Below, piece after piece: positions 1 to 8,686 of a DNA stretch of 45,640 nt. The notes beneath the pieces were generated by a model. That model worked only from the letters and a program-made list of their open reading frames with translations, had not been told where the DNA came from and made no database searches. Source of the DNA: Rubrivivax sp. (lineage in GTDB: Bacteria > Pseudomonadota > Gammaproteobacteria > Burkholderiales > Burkholderiaceae_C); contig JAUXVE010000150.1 in the NCBI GenBank assembly GCA_030680415.1, positions 1-45,640 on the forward strand, given 5' to 3'. A program made the translations under genes and the position numbers. The first letter of the stretch is position 1, and each line of letters begins with the position of its first letter.

Positions 1-2
1 AC

Positions 3-119
3 AAGGGGTTTGCCTACGCCATCTTCAGGCGGAGCGGGCTTCGCAAGCTGAAAGCGGAGAAGCTCAAGGCACGGCAGGTGGATGACCTCTGCGATCGGTT
101 CAACGTCACCGCGGTCTGA
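3..119 (+). CDS. C-terminal end of an unidentified protein (partial)
   Basis: An open frame enters from the left window edge and ends at a TGA at 117-119, giving 38 visible residues. The composition is protein-like: basic, with alternating Lys/Leu and Ala (RRSGLRKLKAEKLKARQ) and a final acidic/aromatic stretch (DDLCDRFNVTAV). No family can be named from so short a tail. It lies beside transposase debris, so it may itself belong to a mobile element, but that is inference. The 5' part is outside the window. Confidence 0.4.
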   Translation, partial: KGFAYAIFRRSGLRKLKAEKLKARQVDDLCDRFNVTAV

Positions 120-330
120 CGGCACGGCCCCGCGGATCTGATGGTCGGTAACTTGGTGGGGACCGACCGTTCGGTGGCGAAAATCTGTCGGCTCCACCCG
201 GCCATTTGCGGTTGCTGGCGACCGTCCGGTTCAGGCGCCCGCCTCTGCGGCCGGCATCTGCTGCGAGGTAGGCAAGGCAAGATATCGTTGACAGCCTGAG
301 GGCGCCAGGAAGAAGGCGTCGCAGAGGGCA

Positions 331-1122
331 ATGGCGGTACGCCTCACGGTTCGAGACCGTGAAGCACCACAGTTTCGAATTGAGCAATGCATGCAAGCCA
401 CGGTGCAGCAGCCCCACCGGGCGCCGGCTGGCGCCCCAGTCCACTACGAGGGTCACCGCCCCGAGAAGACCACGCTGTACCGCCGGGTGCAGCAGCATGC
501 CGCGACCTGCTTGGCCGAGACCGAAGCTGCCGCCGGAGCCGATCTGGCGCAGTTCGTGAAGGGCGAGTCCGATGCATTCCTCGAGTGCGGCATCCTGGCC
601 CACGGCTTCCTGAGGCTGGCGGCCGACAATTATCTTGAGCGCAGCTCAGGATAGTTGACGCCGGGCACTGTGGTCGCCTTCAGCTGCAAGCGGCGCGGCT
701 TCTGCCCGGCGTGCGGTGCCCGACGCCTGGCACAGCGCGCTGGGCACCTGGTGAACCACGTCATCCACCGCATGCCGGTAGTGGGTGCTGTCTTTGTCAA
801 TCCCGCTGCGCCTGGCGCTGGCCAAGCGGCATCGCCTGCGGGCCACGCGCCGGCCAGAAGGTGGCAGACGGTGCAGGGTGTCATGTCGAGAGAGGTGCGC
901 ATCAATCAGACGTTGTGCGCCGACCTGCAGGGTTTCAGCCTGCACGATGCAGTGCGCTGCGCGGCGGGCGACCGCCAGGCGCTGGAGCAACCGTGCCGCT
1001 ACATCACCCGCCCGGCGCTGGCCAACGAACGGGTGCAAAGCAACGCCGCCGGGCAAGTCGTGCTGAAGCTCAAGACACCCTGGCGCGACGGCACCACGCA
1101 TCTGGCGATGTCGCCGCTCACC
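331..1122 (+). pseudogene. IS91-family transposase remnant (stop codon, frameshifts, central deletion)
   Basis: Three blocks typical of IS91-type transposases follow one another. The first, around 454-651, has the ECGILAHGFLRL segment. The second, about 655-780, has the zinc-binding segment FSCKRRGFCPACGARR. The third, around 850-1119, holds GPRAGQKV, GFSLHDAVRC, LCRYITRPALANERV-like and WRDGTTHLAMSPL segments. An in-frame TAG at 652-654 splits the first two blocks. The frame then shifts near 785 (SIPLRLALAKR lies in frame 2), passes through frame 3 (GPRAGQKV) and returns to frame 1. The usual middle of the protein, with the catalytic HUH/tyrosine region (roughly 250 residues), is missing between SIPLRLALAKR and GPRAGQKV. 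The gene cannot make a working transposase. The right end of the similarity stops close to the point where a serine hydrolase gene on the other strand is broken. Confidence 0.8.
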
Positions 1123-1159
1123 GTTCATGCGGCGGTGGCCGCTGGTCCCTGGGCGAGGC

Positions 1160-1491
1160 GCCCCACCCACCACTGCCACCACGCTCTTGCTGATCGAACG
1201 CATGTCGTGCAAGGTGTCGGCATCGAACGCCACGGTCCGTGCGATCCAGGCGCGCGACGGCTTGTCGTCGGCGGTGAAATAGGCCTCGCCCAGCAGGCGG
1301 CCGCGCTGCTCCACGAGCACGGCGTGTGCCAAGGGCGCCTGCGCTGCACCCTGGTCGATCGCCTGTGCCACGGGCTGCTGCAAGGCCTCGGCCGCCCCTT
1401 CATCCGCAACTGGCGCGACGGTGGCGAGCGCGGCGCCGGCGGGTACGGCCAGACCGGCTGCGGCCAGGATCAAATGGCGGCGGCGCAGCAT
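1160..1491 (-). pseudogene. Truncated serine hydrolase (class C beta-lactamase-like), N-terminal stub
   Basis: From ATG at 1491 the first ~110 codons look like the start of a secreted serine hydrolase of the beta-lactamase/AmpC-like family. An arginine-led signal sequence (LRRRHLILAAAGLAVPAGAALA) comes first. It is followed by LLGEAYF and then DMRSISKSVVAVV, in which S99-I-S-K102 or S101-x-x-V is the expected SxxK-type catalytic region (the family usually has DMRSVSKS). Similarity stops at about 1162, after which the frame runs antisense into the IS91 remnant as nonsense. No C-terminal half is seen at lower coordinates. The gene was therefore truncated, most simply by an IS91-associated deletion. 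The product is presumably inactive. Confidence 0.65.
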
Positions 1492-1534
1492 CGGTGTGCG
1501 TGATGTGGCGCGTGCGATTCAAATCCACACCGGC

Positions 1535-3115
1535 TCAGTCGACGACGGTCTGCGACTGCTCGCGCAGGTATTGCGGCAGGTACCAGAACGAACCGATGGC
1601 CTTGCCGGTGTTGCCGCTGCCCTTCCAGCCGCCGAAGGGCTGGTAGCCGGGCCAGGCGCCCGTGGTCGCGCCCTGCGGCCGGTTGACGTAGGTGACGCCG
1701 GCTTCGATGTGGTCCAGGAAGCTGCCGATCTCGTCGGCGCCGCCGTAGAAGCCGGCCGTCAGGCCGTAGTCGCTGTCGTTCGCGCGCGCTATGGCTTCGT
1801 CCAGCGACGCCACTTCGCCCACCAGCACCAGCGGCAGGAAGAGCTCGTCGCGCCACAGGCGGTGCCCGTAGTCGGCACCGGCCACCGTCGGCGCGACGAA
1901 GTGGCCGCGCGCCAGCGCTCCCGCGTCCAGCTGCTGGCCACCGCAGTGGACCTGGCCTTCGCCACGCAGTTGCTCGACGGCCAGGCGGTAACGCTGGACC
2001 GCGGCGGCGTTGATCACCGGGCCCATCCAGTTCGCAGCCGCGGTGGGATCGCCGACGGCGATGGCCTGCGTGCGCTCGACCAGGCGCTGGCGCAGGTCCG
2101 CGGCCACTTCGCGCGCCACGTAGACGCGCGAACAGGCTGAACACTTCTGCCCCTGCAGCCCGAAGGCCGAACGCACGATGCCGGTGGCGGCACGATCGAG
2201 GTCGGCATGGCGGGTGACGATGGCGGCGTTCTTGCCGCCCATCTCGGCGATCAGCGGGCGCGGCCGCGGCCCGGCGGCGAAGCGCCGCAGCAGCGCCATG
2301 CCGACCTCGTGCGAGCCGGTGAAGGTGGCACCGGCCAGCGCCGGCGCGCGCATCAGGGCGTCGCCGACTTCGCTGCCGGCACCGCTGACCAGGTTCACCA
2401 CCCCCGCCGGCAAACCGGCGGCCTGGAAGACGTCCATCAGCAGGCGGCCGCTCCAGGCGGTGTCGCTGGCGGTCTTGAAGACCACCGTGTTGCCGGCCAC
2501 GAGCGCGGCGCCGATCGGCCCGCCGGCCAGGGCGAAGGGGAAGTTGAACGGCGCGATCACGGCCCACACGCCGTGCGGCTTGAGCACGGTGCGGTTGTGG
2601 CTGCGCCAGCCGCTGAGCGGGTCGTCGGGCAGCTTGCGGTCGAAACCGGTGTTGTCGGCCATCTGGTCGCAGTACCAGGTGATGAGGTCGGCCGTTTCCT
2701 GCACCTCGCCGATCGCCTCCATGCGGTTCTTGCCCACCTCCAGCGCCACCGCGGCGGCGAGTTCGAAGACCCGCTCCTCGATCAGTGCCGCGGCACGGCG
2801 CAGCAGTGCGACGCGCTCGGTGTAGGGCGTCGCCGCCCAGCCGGGCGCGGCCGCGCGTGCGGCGGCCACCGCGTCGGCCGCGTCCTGCGCGCTGCCCAGC
2901 GGAAAACGGCCGAGCAGGCAGTCGCGGTCGATCGGCGAGCGCAGCTCGAACCAGCGGCCGCCGGTGCGCGGCTGTCCGCCGATGGACATCGCGTGGTCGG
3001 CACCCAGTCTCTGGCGCACTTGCACCAGGGCGTCGTCGAAGCGCTGGTGCAGCAACGGCGGCGGGTCGAACATCGTGGCGTAGGTCAGGCGGTAGGGCGT
3101 GGCGGGTGTGGGCAT
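1535..3115 (-). CDS. pruA: 1-pyrroline-5-carboxylate dehydrogenase-type aldehyde dehydrogenase
   Basis: The 526-residue protein is an NAD(P)-dependent aldehyde dehydrogenase. It most resembles the monofunctional L-glutamate gamma-semialdehyde (P5C) dehydrogenases that finish proline/ornithine catabolism by oxidising the semialdehyde to glutamate. Visible hallmarks are the oxyanion asparagine in PFNFPF (N191), the NAD-binding region FTGSHEVG (265-272), the general-base glutamate in EMGGKN (E291) and the nucleophile in GQKCSACSR (C325). GQKCSACSR is the form typical of P5C dehydrogenases. The ATG at 3115 gives the usual family length. It is the last gene of a minus-strand series, but a 129-base gap separates it from the SDR upstream, so it could have its own promoter. 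The exact substrate is inferred; another semialdehyde is possible. Confidence 0.85.
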   Translation of the reverse strand: MPTPATPYRLTYATMFDPPPLLHQRFDDALVQVRQRLGADHAMSIGGQPRTGGRWFELRSPIDRDCLLGRFPLGSAQDAADAVAAARAAAPGWAATPYTERVALLRRAAALIEERVFELAAAVALEVGKNRMEAIGEVQETADLITWYCDQMADNTGFDRKLPDDPLSGWRSHNRTVLKPHGVWAVIAPFNFPFALAGGPIGAALVAGNTVVFKTASDTAWSGRLLMDVFQAAGLPAGVVNLVSGAGSEVGDALMRAPALAGATFTGSHEVGMALLRRFAAGPRPRPLIAEMGGKNAAIVTRHADLDRAATGIVRSAFGLQGQKCSACSRVYVAREVAADLRQRLVERTQAIAVGDPTAAANWMGPVINAAAVQRYRLAVEQLRGEGQVHCGGQQLDAGALARGHFVAPTVAGADYGHRLWRDELFLPLVLVGEVASLDEAIARANDSDYGLTAGFYGGADEIGSFLDHIEAGVTYVNRPQGATTGAWPGYQPFGGWKGSGNTGKAIGSFWYLPQYLREQSQTVVD

Positions 3116-3244
3116 GGTGCGGGTGATTTGGAGCTCGTTGGCCGAGTCCGTGATGACTGGGGGGCGACAGCGCGTTCAGCGCAGCCGAAGTATGCAGCGG
3201 CAGGATCGACGGCCCGCCGCAGGCCGGCCCTGGCACAGTCGGCA

Positions 3245-4060
3245 TCAGCGCCCGCCGGAGTGCATCTCCCGGTTCAGCCTGGCCACCATCAGCCGCGCGT
3301 AGAGCCCGGGCGCCAGTCGCGACAGCCACCACGACGTTCGCGACACGCTGTCGGGCAGCAACAGGCGGCGCTCTCTTCTCGCGGCCTGGAAGATCTTGTC
3401 GGCGATCGACTCCGGGCTGGCCCGCACACCGACGATGGCCTGTGGATGGCGCGCCGGCAGGCCCTGGCCGTCGAGCGCGTTCTTCTCGATGCCGGTCTGG
3501 ATGAACGACGGGCACACCAGCATCACCTTCACGCCCAGGGGTTCGACCTCGGTGCGCAGGCTGTCGAAGAAACCGTGCAGTGCATGTTTGCTCGCCGCGT
3601 AGCCGGTGCGGGCGATCAGCGGCGCGAAGCCGGCGACGCTGGAGATCGTGATGACCATGCCGCGGCTGGAGACGAGTTCGTCCATCGCGGCATGCGTGCA
3701 GTGCAGGGCACCGAAGAAGTTCACCGCCATGACGCGGCGGATCACCGCTGTCTCGGTGCGGGCGAAGGCGCTGCGGTGCGTGATGCCGGCGTTGTTCACC
3801 AGCACGTCGATGGCGCCGAAGGATCGCTTCGCTTCAGCCATGGCTCGCAGGCAGTCGTCTTCGACCGTCACGTCGCAGGCCCTGCCGATGGCTGCGATGC
3901 CGGCTTCGTGCAGGTCCGCCAGCAGCGCATCCAGCGCCGGCGTTTCGCGATCCAGTGCCACGATCCTGGCGCCGGCGCGGCCGAAGCGTTGGCACAGCGA
4001 GCGACCGAGGCCGCCGGCGGCCCCGGTGACGACGACGACCTTGCCGGCGAAGTCGCGCAT
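3245..4060 (-). CDS. Short-chain dehydrogenase/reductase
   Basis: A 271-residue classical SDR, NAD(P)-dependent. The cofactor motif TGAAGGLG sits at residues 12-19, the structural NNAG at 89-92, and the catalytic triad is S140/S141, Y154 and K158 (YAASK). The C-terminal ~50 residues (RRERRLLLPDSVSRTSWWLSRLAPGL) form the basic, hydrophobic tail common in SDRs that act on lipophilic substrates or sit at membranes. It starts with ATG at 4060, 48 bases after the upstream epimerase gene, and is probably co-transcribed with it. Substrate is unknown; position in the operon suggests oxidation or reduction of an intermediate of the same pathway. Confidence 0.85.
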   Translation of the reverse strand: MRDFAGKVVVVTGAAGGLGRSLCQRFGRAGARIVALDRETPALDALLADLHEAGIAAIGRACDVTVEDDCLRAMAEAKRSFGAIDVLVNNAGITHRSAFARTETAVIRRVMAVNFFGALHCTHAAMDELVSSRGMVITISSVAGFAPLIARTGYAASKHALHGFFDSLRTEVEPLGVKVMLVCPSFIQTGIEKNALDGQGLPARHPQAIVGVRASPESIADKIFQAARRERRLLLPDSVSRTSWWLSRLAPGLYARLMVARLNREMHSGGR

Positions 4061-4108
4061 GTTCAGCGCCCGTCGCTTCGGATGCTGTCTGAGCGCCGGT
4101 CCATCGGC

Positions 4109-5086
4109 CTATGCCGTGCGTGATGGTCCGAGCTTGCGCGCCGCACGCCAGAACTCGAACGCCTCGACCGAAGTCTTGCGCGGGACATAGCCGAACTCCT
4201 CCTTGAGTTTTCTGTTCGACAGCACCGGGCGGTAGCGCAGGAAGTCCAGCTGCTCGGGTCCGTAGGGCGTGAGGCGCAAGGCCTTCAGCACCGTCAGCGC
4301 GCCCCGCAAGACCCAGGCCGGCAGCACCCGACAGCGTTTGCCGAGACGGGCCGCGATGTCATGGATCGTCAGCGCGCCGTCGCCGGCGACGTTGAAGATG
4401 CCAGTGGTTTCCGTCGCGAGGGCGCGCAGGATGCAGCCCACCACGTCCTGGTCCCAGACGAAGACGAACGGGCTGTCGGCGCCCCGGATCGCGATCGGCC
4501 GCGGCTGCTCGAACAGATCGGTGATCTGGTTGTGCACCGTCGCGCCCAGGATGGTGCCGATGCGAAACACCACCTGCTTCAACTCGGGGTGCTCGACGCG
4601 CCAGCGCGCCAGCATCTCCTCCACCAGCCGCTTGTGCCAGGCATAGGCGAAGGCCCGGTTGCCACGGATCGGCTGGTCCTCGTCGATCCAGGCCGGGTTG
4701 TCGGGGTGGTAGCCATAGGCCGCGCCGCTGGAACTGACGATGATCTGGCGCACCCCGGCCGCCAGGCAGGCCTCGAGCACGTTCTCGGTGCCCAACACGT
4801 CCACCGAATACTCGAACTCGCGCTTACTGTGCCTGCCCGGCGTGACGATGGAGGCCAGGTGCACCACTGCCTCGGGCCGGCAACGTTCGAAGAGCCCGAC
4901 GAGTGCTGGCGAGCGCACGTCGACCTGCACGTATTCGACCCCGGCGACCTGTCGTTCCACGGGCACTTCGCGCACGTCGGCGGCGACGATGCGGCCGACC
5001 GGGATGGCCCCGGCGGCCAGTGCCGCAACGACCTGCGAGCCGAGGTAGCCGCCGGCGCCGGTGACGAGAACGCCGCGCCCGCTCAC
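4109..5086 (-). CDS. NAD-dependent epimerase/dehydratase family protein
   Basis: An extended-SDR protein of 325 residues. The N-terminus carries the Rossmann motif TGAGGYLG. The active-site pair appears as YAWHK (YxxxK), preceded by a VSSSGAAYG segment that supplies the catalytic serine region. The frame is open further upstream, but the GTG at 5086 overlaps the stop of the preceding transporter gene as GTGA, the pattern of translational coupling, and puts the Rossmann motif in its usual place, so that start is chosen. Family members change sugar nucleotides or other hydroxy/keto substrates with NAD(P). With no sugar-nucleotide genes nearby, a role in small-molecule catabolism is more likely than in polysaccharide synthesis (inference). 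Confidence 0.83.
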   Translation of the reverse strand: MSGRGVLVTGAGGYLGSQVVAALAAGAIPVGRIVAADVREVPVERQVAGVEYVQVDVRSPALVGLFERCRPEAVVHLASIVTPGRHSKREFEYSVDVLGTENVLEACLAAGVRQIIVSSSGAAYGYHPDNPAWIDEDQPIRGNRAFAYAWHKRLVEEMLARWRVEHPELKQVVFRIGTILGATVHNQITDLFEQPRPIAIRGADSPFVFVWDQDVVGCILRALATETTGIFNVAGDGALTIHDIAARLGKRCRVLPAWVLRGALTVLKALRLTPYGPEQLDFLRYRPVLSNRKLKEEFGYVPRKTSVEAFEFWRAARKLGPSRTA

Positions 5087-5997
5087 GATGGCGGCATTGC
5101 CACAGGCGGCCGGCGCGACCACAGCGTGGCCACGGTGAGACCGGAGATGATGTGCCAGATGCCCCACCAGGCGGTGACGATGGCCATGCCGCCGAGGCCA
5201 CCGAAGAAGTTGAAGATGAGCACGAGGCCGAGCGCCGAATTCTGGATGCCGACCTCGATCGACACGGCGCGGCGGTCGCGTTCGGGCAGACCGGCGATGC
5301 GCGCCGCGTAGTAGCCCGTGGCCAGGGCCAGCGCGTTGTGCAGGAAGACGGCCAGGACGACGAAGCCGACGTAGTCAAGGAAGTGTCGCCAGTTGGCCGC
5401 CAGGGCGCCGACCACGAAGAGGCCGAAGATGGCCAGCGACAGCGCCCGCACCGGTTTGTGCGCCCGCGCCGCAAGACGTGGAAACCGGTGTCCGGTCCAC
5501 ATGCCCGCGGCCATCGGCAGGCCGAGCAGCAGGAACACGGCCAGCAACATCTCCAGCGGGTCGAGCGCCACCACCTTGAGGATCTGGCTCGCCTCGGGAT
5601 GCAGGCCGCCCCACAGCGAAAGGTTGAGCGGCGTCATCACCACCGCCACCGCGGTGGAGACCGCCGTCATCGCGATCGACAGCGCCGTGTTGCCCTTGGC
5701 GTAGTGGGTCAGGAAGTTGGAGATGTTGCCACCCGGGCAGGACGCCACCAGCATCATGCCCAGCGCGATGCTCGGCGCCGGCCGGATCGCCAGCACGAGC
5801 CCGAAGGTGAATGCCGGCAACAGCACGAACTGCCCGGCCAGGCCGATCAAGACCGGTTTCGGCGACCTCAGCACGGTGCGGAAATCGGACGCTTTGAGGT
5901 CCAGCGCCACGCCGAACATCACTAGGCCGATGATGGCGTTCAGCGCCCACAGCGACTGCGGATTGAAGTTCAGCCGCACCAGATCCAGTTCGCTCAT
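5083..5997 (-). CDS. Bile acid:sodium symporter (BASS) family transporter
   Basis: A 304-residue inner-membrane protein with about nine or ten hydrophobic segments. It has the BASS-family crossover signatures SCPGGNISNF (about residues 87-96) and EVGIQNSALG (about 246-255), which build the sodium and substrate sites in this fold. Bacterial members carry organic acids such as keto acids, pantoate or bile-acid-like compounds in symport with sodium. It starts 27 bases after the ThDP-enzyme gene and overlaps the next gene by GTGA, so it is firmly inside the operon. It probably imports the acid that the neighbouring enzymes degrade; the substrate is not determinable from sequence. Confidence 0.85.
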   Translation of the reverse strand: MSELDLVRLNFNPQSLWALNAIIGLVMFGVALDLKASDFRTVLRSPKPVLIGLAGQFVLLPAFTFGLVLAIRPAPSIALGMMLVASCPGGNISNFLTHYAKGNTALSIAMTAVSTAVAVVMTPLNLSLWGGLHPEASQILKVVALDPLEMLLAVFLLLGLPMAAGMWTGHRFPRLAARAHKPVRALSLAIFGLFVVGALAANWRHFLDYVGFVVLAVFLHNALALATGYYAARIAGLPERDRRAVSIEVGIQNSALGLVLIFNFFGGLGGMAIVTAWWGIWHIISGLTVATLWSRRPPVAMPPS

Positions 5998-6024
5998 GTC
6001 GATGCCTCCACGCTCGGAGCGGCC

Positions 6025-7776
6025 TCAGGCCTTCGGCTCTTCGTGCATCTTCTTGAAGTGGATCAGCCCGGGCGCCCACATGTGCTTGACGGGGTCGACA
6101 TCGACATGGACCACCGCGCACTTGCCCGACGCCAGCGCGCGCTGCAGCGCCGGCTTCAGCTGCGCCGGATCGGACACGCGCTCGCCGTGCGCGCCCATGG
6201 CCTGCCCGAGCTTGTCGAAGGCGATCTCGCCGAGGTCGGCCTTGATCGTCTCGTCGGCGTCGAGGTGTTTGAACAGCATGGTCTTGAAAGGCCGCAGCAT
6301 GAACTGCTGGTTCATCTTGACCATGCCCCATTGTTTGTCGCACAGCACGATGTAGATCACCTGCGCGTTGTTGCGCACGGCGGTCTCGACCTCCTGCGCA
6401 TGGAAGCCCATCGCGCCGTCGCCGATGATGCAGCACACCGGCTTGCCGGGCCGCGCGATCGCCGCCGCCACCGCCTGCGAGGTGCCGGCGCCGAGCATGC
6501 CGAACTTGAAGGTCGAGATCACCGTGTTGGGCACCGTGACCTGGTGATAGAACATGGCCCAGATGGTGGCGTTGCCGCCGTCGGCCACCAGCACCGAATC
6601 CTCGGGGAAGACCTCGCGGCAGGCGGCGCCGATGTGCGCCGGGTGCATCGGCACGGCCATGTCCGACAACGCCTTGTCCCAGCCCTGGCGGTCTTCGCGC
6701 ATGGTCTTGCCGTAGCCGGCGACGCGCTGGCGGCGCGCGTCGAGCACGATGTCGGCGCGGCGGCGTTCCAGTTCGTCGCCGAGCAGCTCGAGGAAACGCC
6801 CGGCGTCGGCCAGGATGGCCAGGTCGGCGGGCTTGTTCAGGCCCAGCATGTCACCGTCGATGTCGACCTGGATCGTCTTCTGCTCGGCGGGGTGGCGCCA
6901 GTACGGCGGCTTGCCCCACCAGTCGGTTTCGCCCAGCCGCGTGCCGATGATCAGCGCCACGTCGGCGTCGTTGCGCACCTTGTGGTTGAGCTTGACGTGC
7001 GGCATCGTGATGGCCAGCGGCGAGGTCTCGTTCAACAGGCCGCGTGCCGCCCAACTGGTGGTCACCGGTGCGTGCAGCAGCTCGGCGACGCGCTTCATGG
7101 CGTCGTAGGCGGCGGCGTGGATGATGCCGCTGCCGCCGTGAATCATCGGCGCCTGGGCCGCGATCAGCCACTGCGCGGCGCGCGCGACCTGCTCGACTGT
7201 GGGTGTCACCGGGTCGGTATGGCGGTACTGGTGGGGCGCCCACATCGCCACGTCGGCCTTCACTTTGCCGTTCATGATGGTCTCCGGCACGTCGACGTGC
7301 ACCACGCCGGGCCGCCCTTCGTAGCTCTTGCGCAGCGCCTTGCGCACGAGCTCGGGCACGCGGTCGAAAGACGACACGGCGGCGCTCCACTTGGCGATCT
7401 TGCCGATCACGCCGCTCTGGTCGAAACACTGGTAGCTGCCGCCGCGGTCGGGGTACATGATGCTGGGCCGGCGCGCGCTGGTGATGGCCAGCACGCGGTT
7501 GCCGTCGGCCTGTTCGACGACGAGCCCGGGCAGCAGGTTGGCCACGCCGGGTCCGTTGCTGGCCATGCACACGCCGAGCTTGCCGGTCAGCCGCGCATAG
7601 GTGCCGGCCATGTGCGCCGCGCAGGTCTCGTGGCGCGGCGTGACGATCTCGATGCCGAGCCGGTGCAAGGCCACGTAGAAGCCGAAGTAGGTGCCGTCGA
7701 TGATGCCGAAGACCTTCTCGACGCCCTCGTTCTGCAACATGCGGGCGATGATTTCGCCGCCGGTGGTTTCAGCCAT
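6025..7776 (-). CDS. Thiamine pyrophosphate-dependent enzyme (acetolactate synthase/decarboxylase superfamily)
   Basis: A 583-residue protein with the three-domain layout of the POX/ALS/benzoylformate decarboxylase group: N-terminal PYR domain with the cofactor-activating glutamate in RHETCAAH (E50), central domain, and C-terminal PP domain with GDGAMGFHAQE. The second half of the metal motif, normally two Asn, here reads LCDKQWGM, so Asp stands where the second Asn ligand is expected. The start at 7776 is preceded by a good ribosome site (GAGGAGA); the frame is open 60 bases further up but has no comparable site. It is the first gene of the minus-strand operon with the BASS transporter, epimerase and SDR, and is divergent from the scpB-like gene 71 bases away. 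It probably decarboxylates or ligates a 2-oxo acid; the actual reaction cannot be named. Confidence 0.85.
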   Translation of the reverse strand: MAETTGGEIIARMLQNEGVEKVFGIIDGTYFGFYVALHRLGIEIVTPRHETCAAHMAGTYARLTGKLGVCMASNGPGVANLLPGLVVEQADGNRVLAITSARRPSIMYPDRGGSYQCFDQSGVIGKIAKWSAAVSSFDRVPELVRKALRKSYEGRPGVVHVDVPETIMNGKVKADVAMWAPHQYRHTDPVTPTVEQVARAAQWLIAAQAPMIHGGSGIIHAAAYDAMKRVAELLHAPVTTSWAARGLLNETSPLAITMPHVKLNHKVRNDADVALIIGTRLGETDWWGKPPYWRHPAEQKTIQVDIDGDMLGLNKPADLAILADAGRFLELLGDELERRRADIVLDARRQRVAGYGKTMREDRQGWDKALSDMAVPMHPAHIGAACREVFPEDSVLVADGGNATIWAMFYHQVTVPNTVISTFKFGMLGAGTSQAVAAAIARPGKPVCCIIGDGAMGFHAQEVETAVRNNAQVIYIVLCDKQWGMVKMNQQFMLRPFKTMLFKHLDADETIKADLGEIAFDKLGQAMGAHGERVSDPAQLKPALQRALASGKCAVVHVDVDPVKHMWAPGLIHFKKMHEEPKA

Positions 7777-7847
7777 GTCCTTGTCTCCTCTTCTCGGCAA
7801 GTATCCATGTTCGGGCACCGCGGCCGGCAAGACCACCCGCCGCGCTG

Positions 7848-8618
7848 GTGCGCATCGACCGCCACGACGCGGTCGGCGTCATCACGCTGGATCACCCGCA
7901 GCAGCGCAATGCGCTGAGCCGGCGGCTGGTGGACGATCTGATCGCCGCGCTGGCCGACTTCGGCCGCCAACGGCTGCGTGTCGTGGTGCTGCGTGCTGCC
8001 GCCGGCAGCAAGGTCTGGTCAGCCGGGCACGATGTGCACGAGTTGCCCGACACAGGCCGCGACCCGCTGGGCTGGGACGATCCGCTGCGCTACCTGATCC
8101 GCGAGATCGAGAATTTCCCGGCGCCGGTGATCGCGATGGTCGAAGGCAGCGTCTGGGGCGGCGCCTGCGAGACCGTGTTCGCCTGCGACCTCGTCGTCGC
8201 CGCGCCGAACGCCACCTTCGCGCTCACGCCGGCACGGCTGGGCGTGCCCTACAACGTGAGCGGCATGCTGACGCTGCTCAATGCATCGAACATGCGCATC
8301 GCCAAGGAGATGGCTTTCACCGCCAAGCCCGTCGCGGCCGAACGCGCCGAGCGGCTGGGCATGATCAACCACGTCGTCGCCGCCGGCGAGCTTGAGGCCT
8401 TCTGCCTGGCCCTGGCGCAGGACATCGCTGCCAATGCGCCGCTGAGCATCTCGGTGATGAAGGAGCAGCTGCGCATCCTGGCCGGTGCGCACCCGATGTC
8501 GCCGCAGGGTTTCGAGCGCATCCAGGGTCTGCGCCGGCTGGTCTACGACAGCGACGACTACCGCGAGGGCATCCGCGCGTTCAAGGAGAAGCGGCCGCCG
8601 GTGTTTCGCGGCGAGTGA
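7848..8618 (+). CDS. scpB: Methylmalonyl-CoA decarboxylase (crotonase family)
   Basis: A 256-residue enoyl-CoA hydratase/isomerase-fold enzyme that strongly resembles E. coli ScpB (YgfG), which decarboxylates methylmalonyl-CoA to propionyl-CoA. Shared blocks include GSKVWSAGHDVHELP, GRDPL, MVEGSVWGGA (oxyanion-hole region), LGVPYN and FERIQGLRRLVYDS. The start is a GTG at 7848; there is no in-frame ATG upstream, and the N-terminus is a few residues shorter than in E. coli. No mutase (scpA), GTPase (argK) or CoA-transferase (scpC) gene lies beside it; it stands alone, divergent from the ThDP operon. Function is assigned by sequence likeness recalled from the family, not by a search. Confidence 0.85.
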   Translation: MRIDRHDAVGVITLDHPQQRNALSRRLVDDLIAALADFGRQRLRVVVLRAAAGSKVWSAGHDVHELPDTGRDPLGWDDPLRYLIREIENFPAPVIAMVEGSVWGGACETVFACDLVVAAPNATFALTPARLGVPYNVSGMLTLLNASNMRIAKEMAFTAKPVAAERAERLGMINHVVAAGELEAFCLALAQDIAANAPLSISVMKEQLRILAGAHPMSPQGFERIQGLRRLVYDSDDYREGIRAFKEKRPPVFRGE

Positions 8619-8686
8619 GGCGGCGCCGGCTCAGCGGCCGGGCGCGACGGCGGCAAACCGGAAGACGCGGGCCGGGCGCCGTTCGG

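Noticed and set aside
14..331. Minus-strand frame as the missing C-terminal half of the serine hydrolase
   Set aside because: It contains none of the later motifs of the family and has a Pro/Arg/Ser shadow composition.
2207..4123. Plus-strand open frame of ~640 codons opposite the aldehyde dehydrogenase and SDR genes
   Set aside because: Low-complexity composition and full overlap with genes that have intact active-site motifs.
7777..7836. Longer N-terminus of the ThDP enzyme
   Set aside because: The 20 extra codons lack family similarity, while the ATG at 7776 has a strong ribosome site and the standard METGGE-like start.
6043..7917. Plus-strand open frame of ~620 codons opposite the ThDP enzyme
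   Set aside because: Antisense shadow with His/Arg/Val-rich nonsense sequence.
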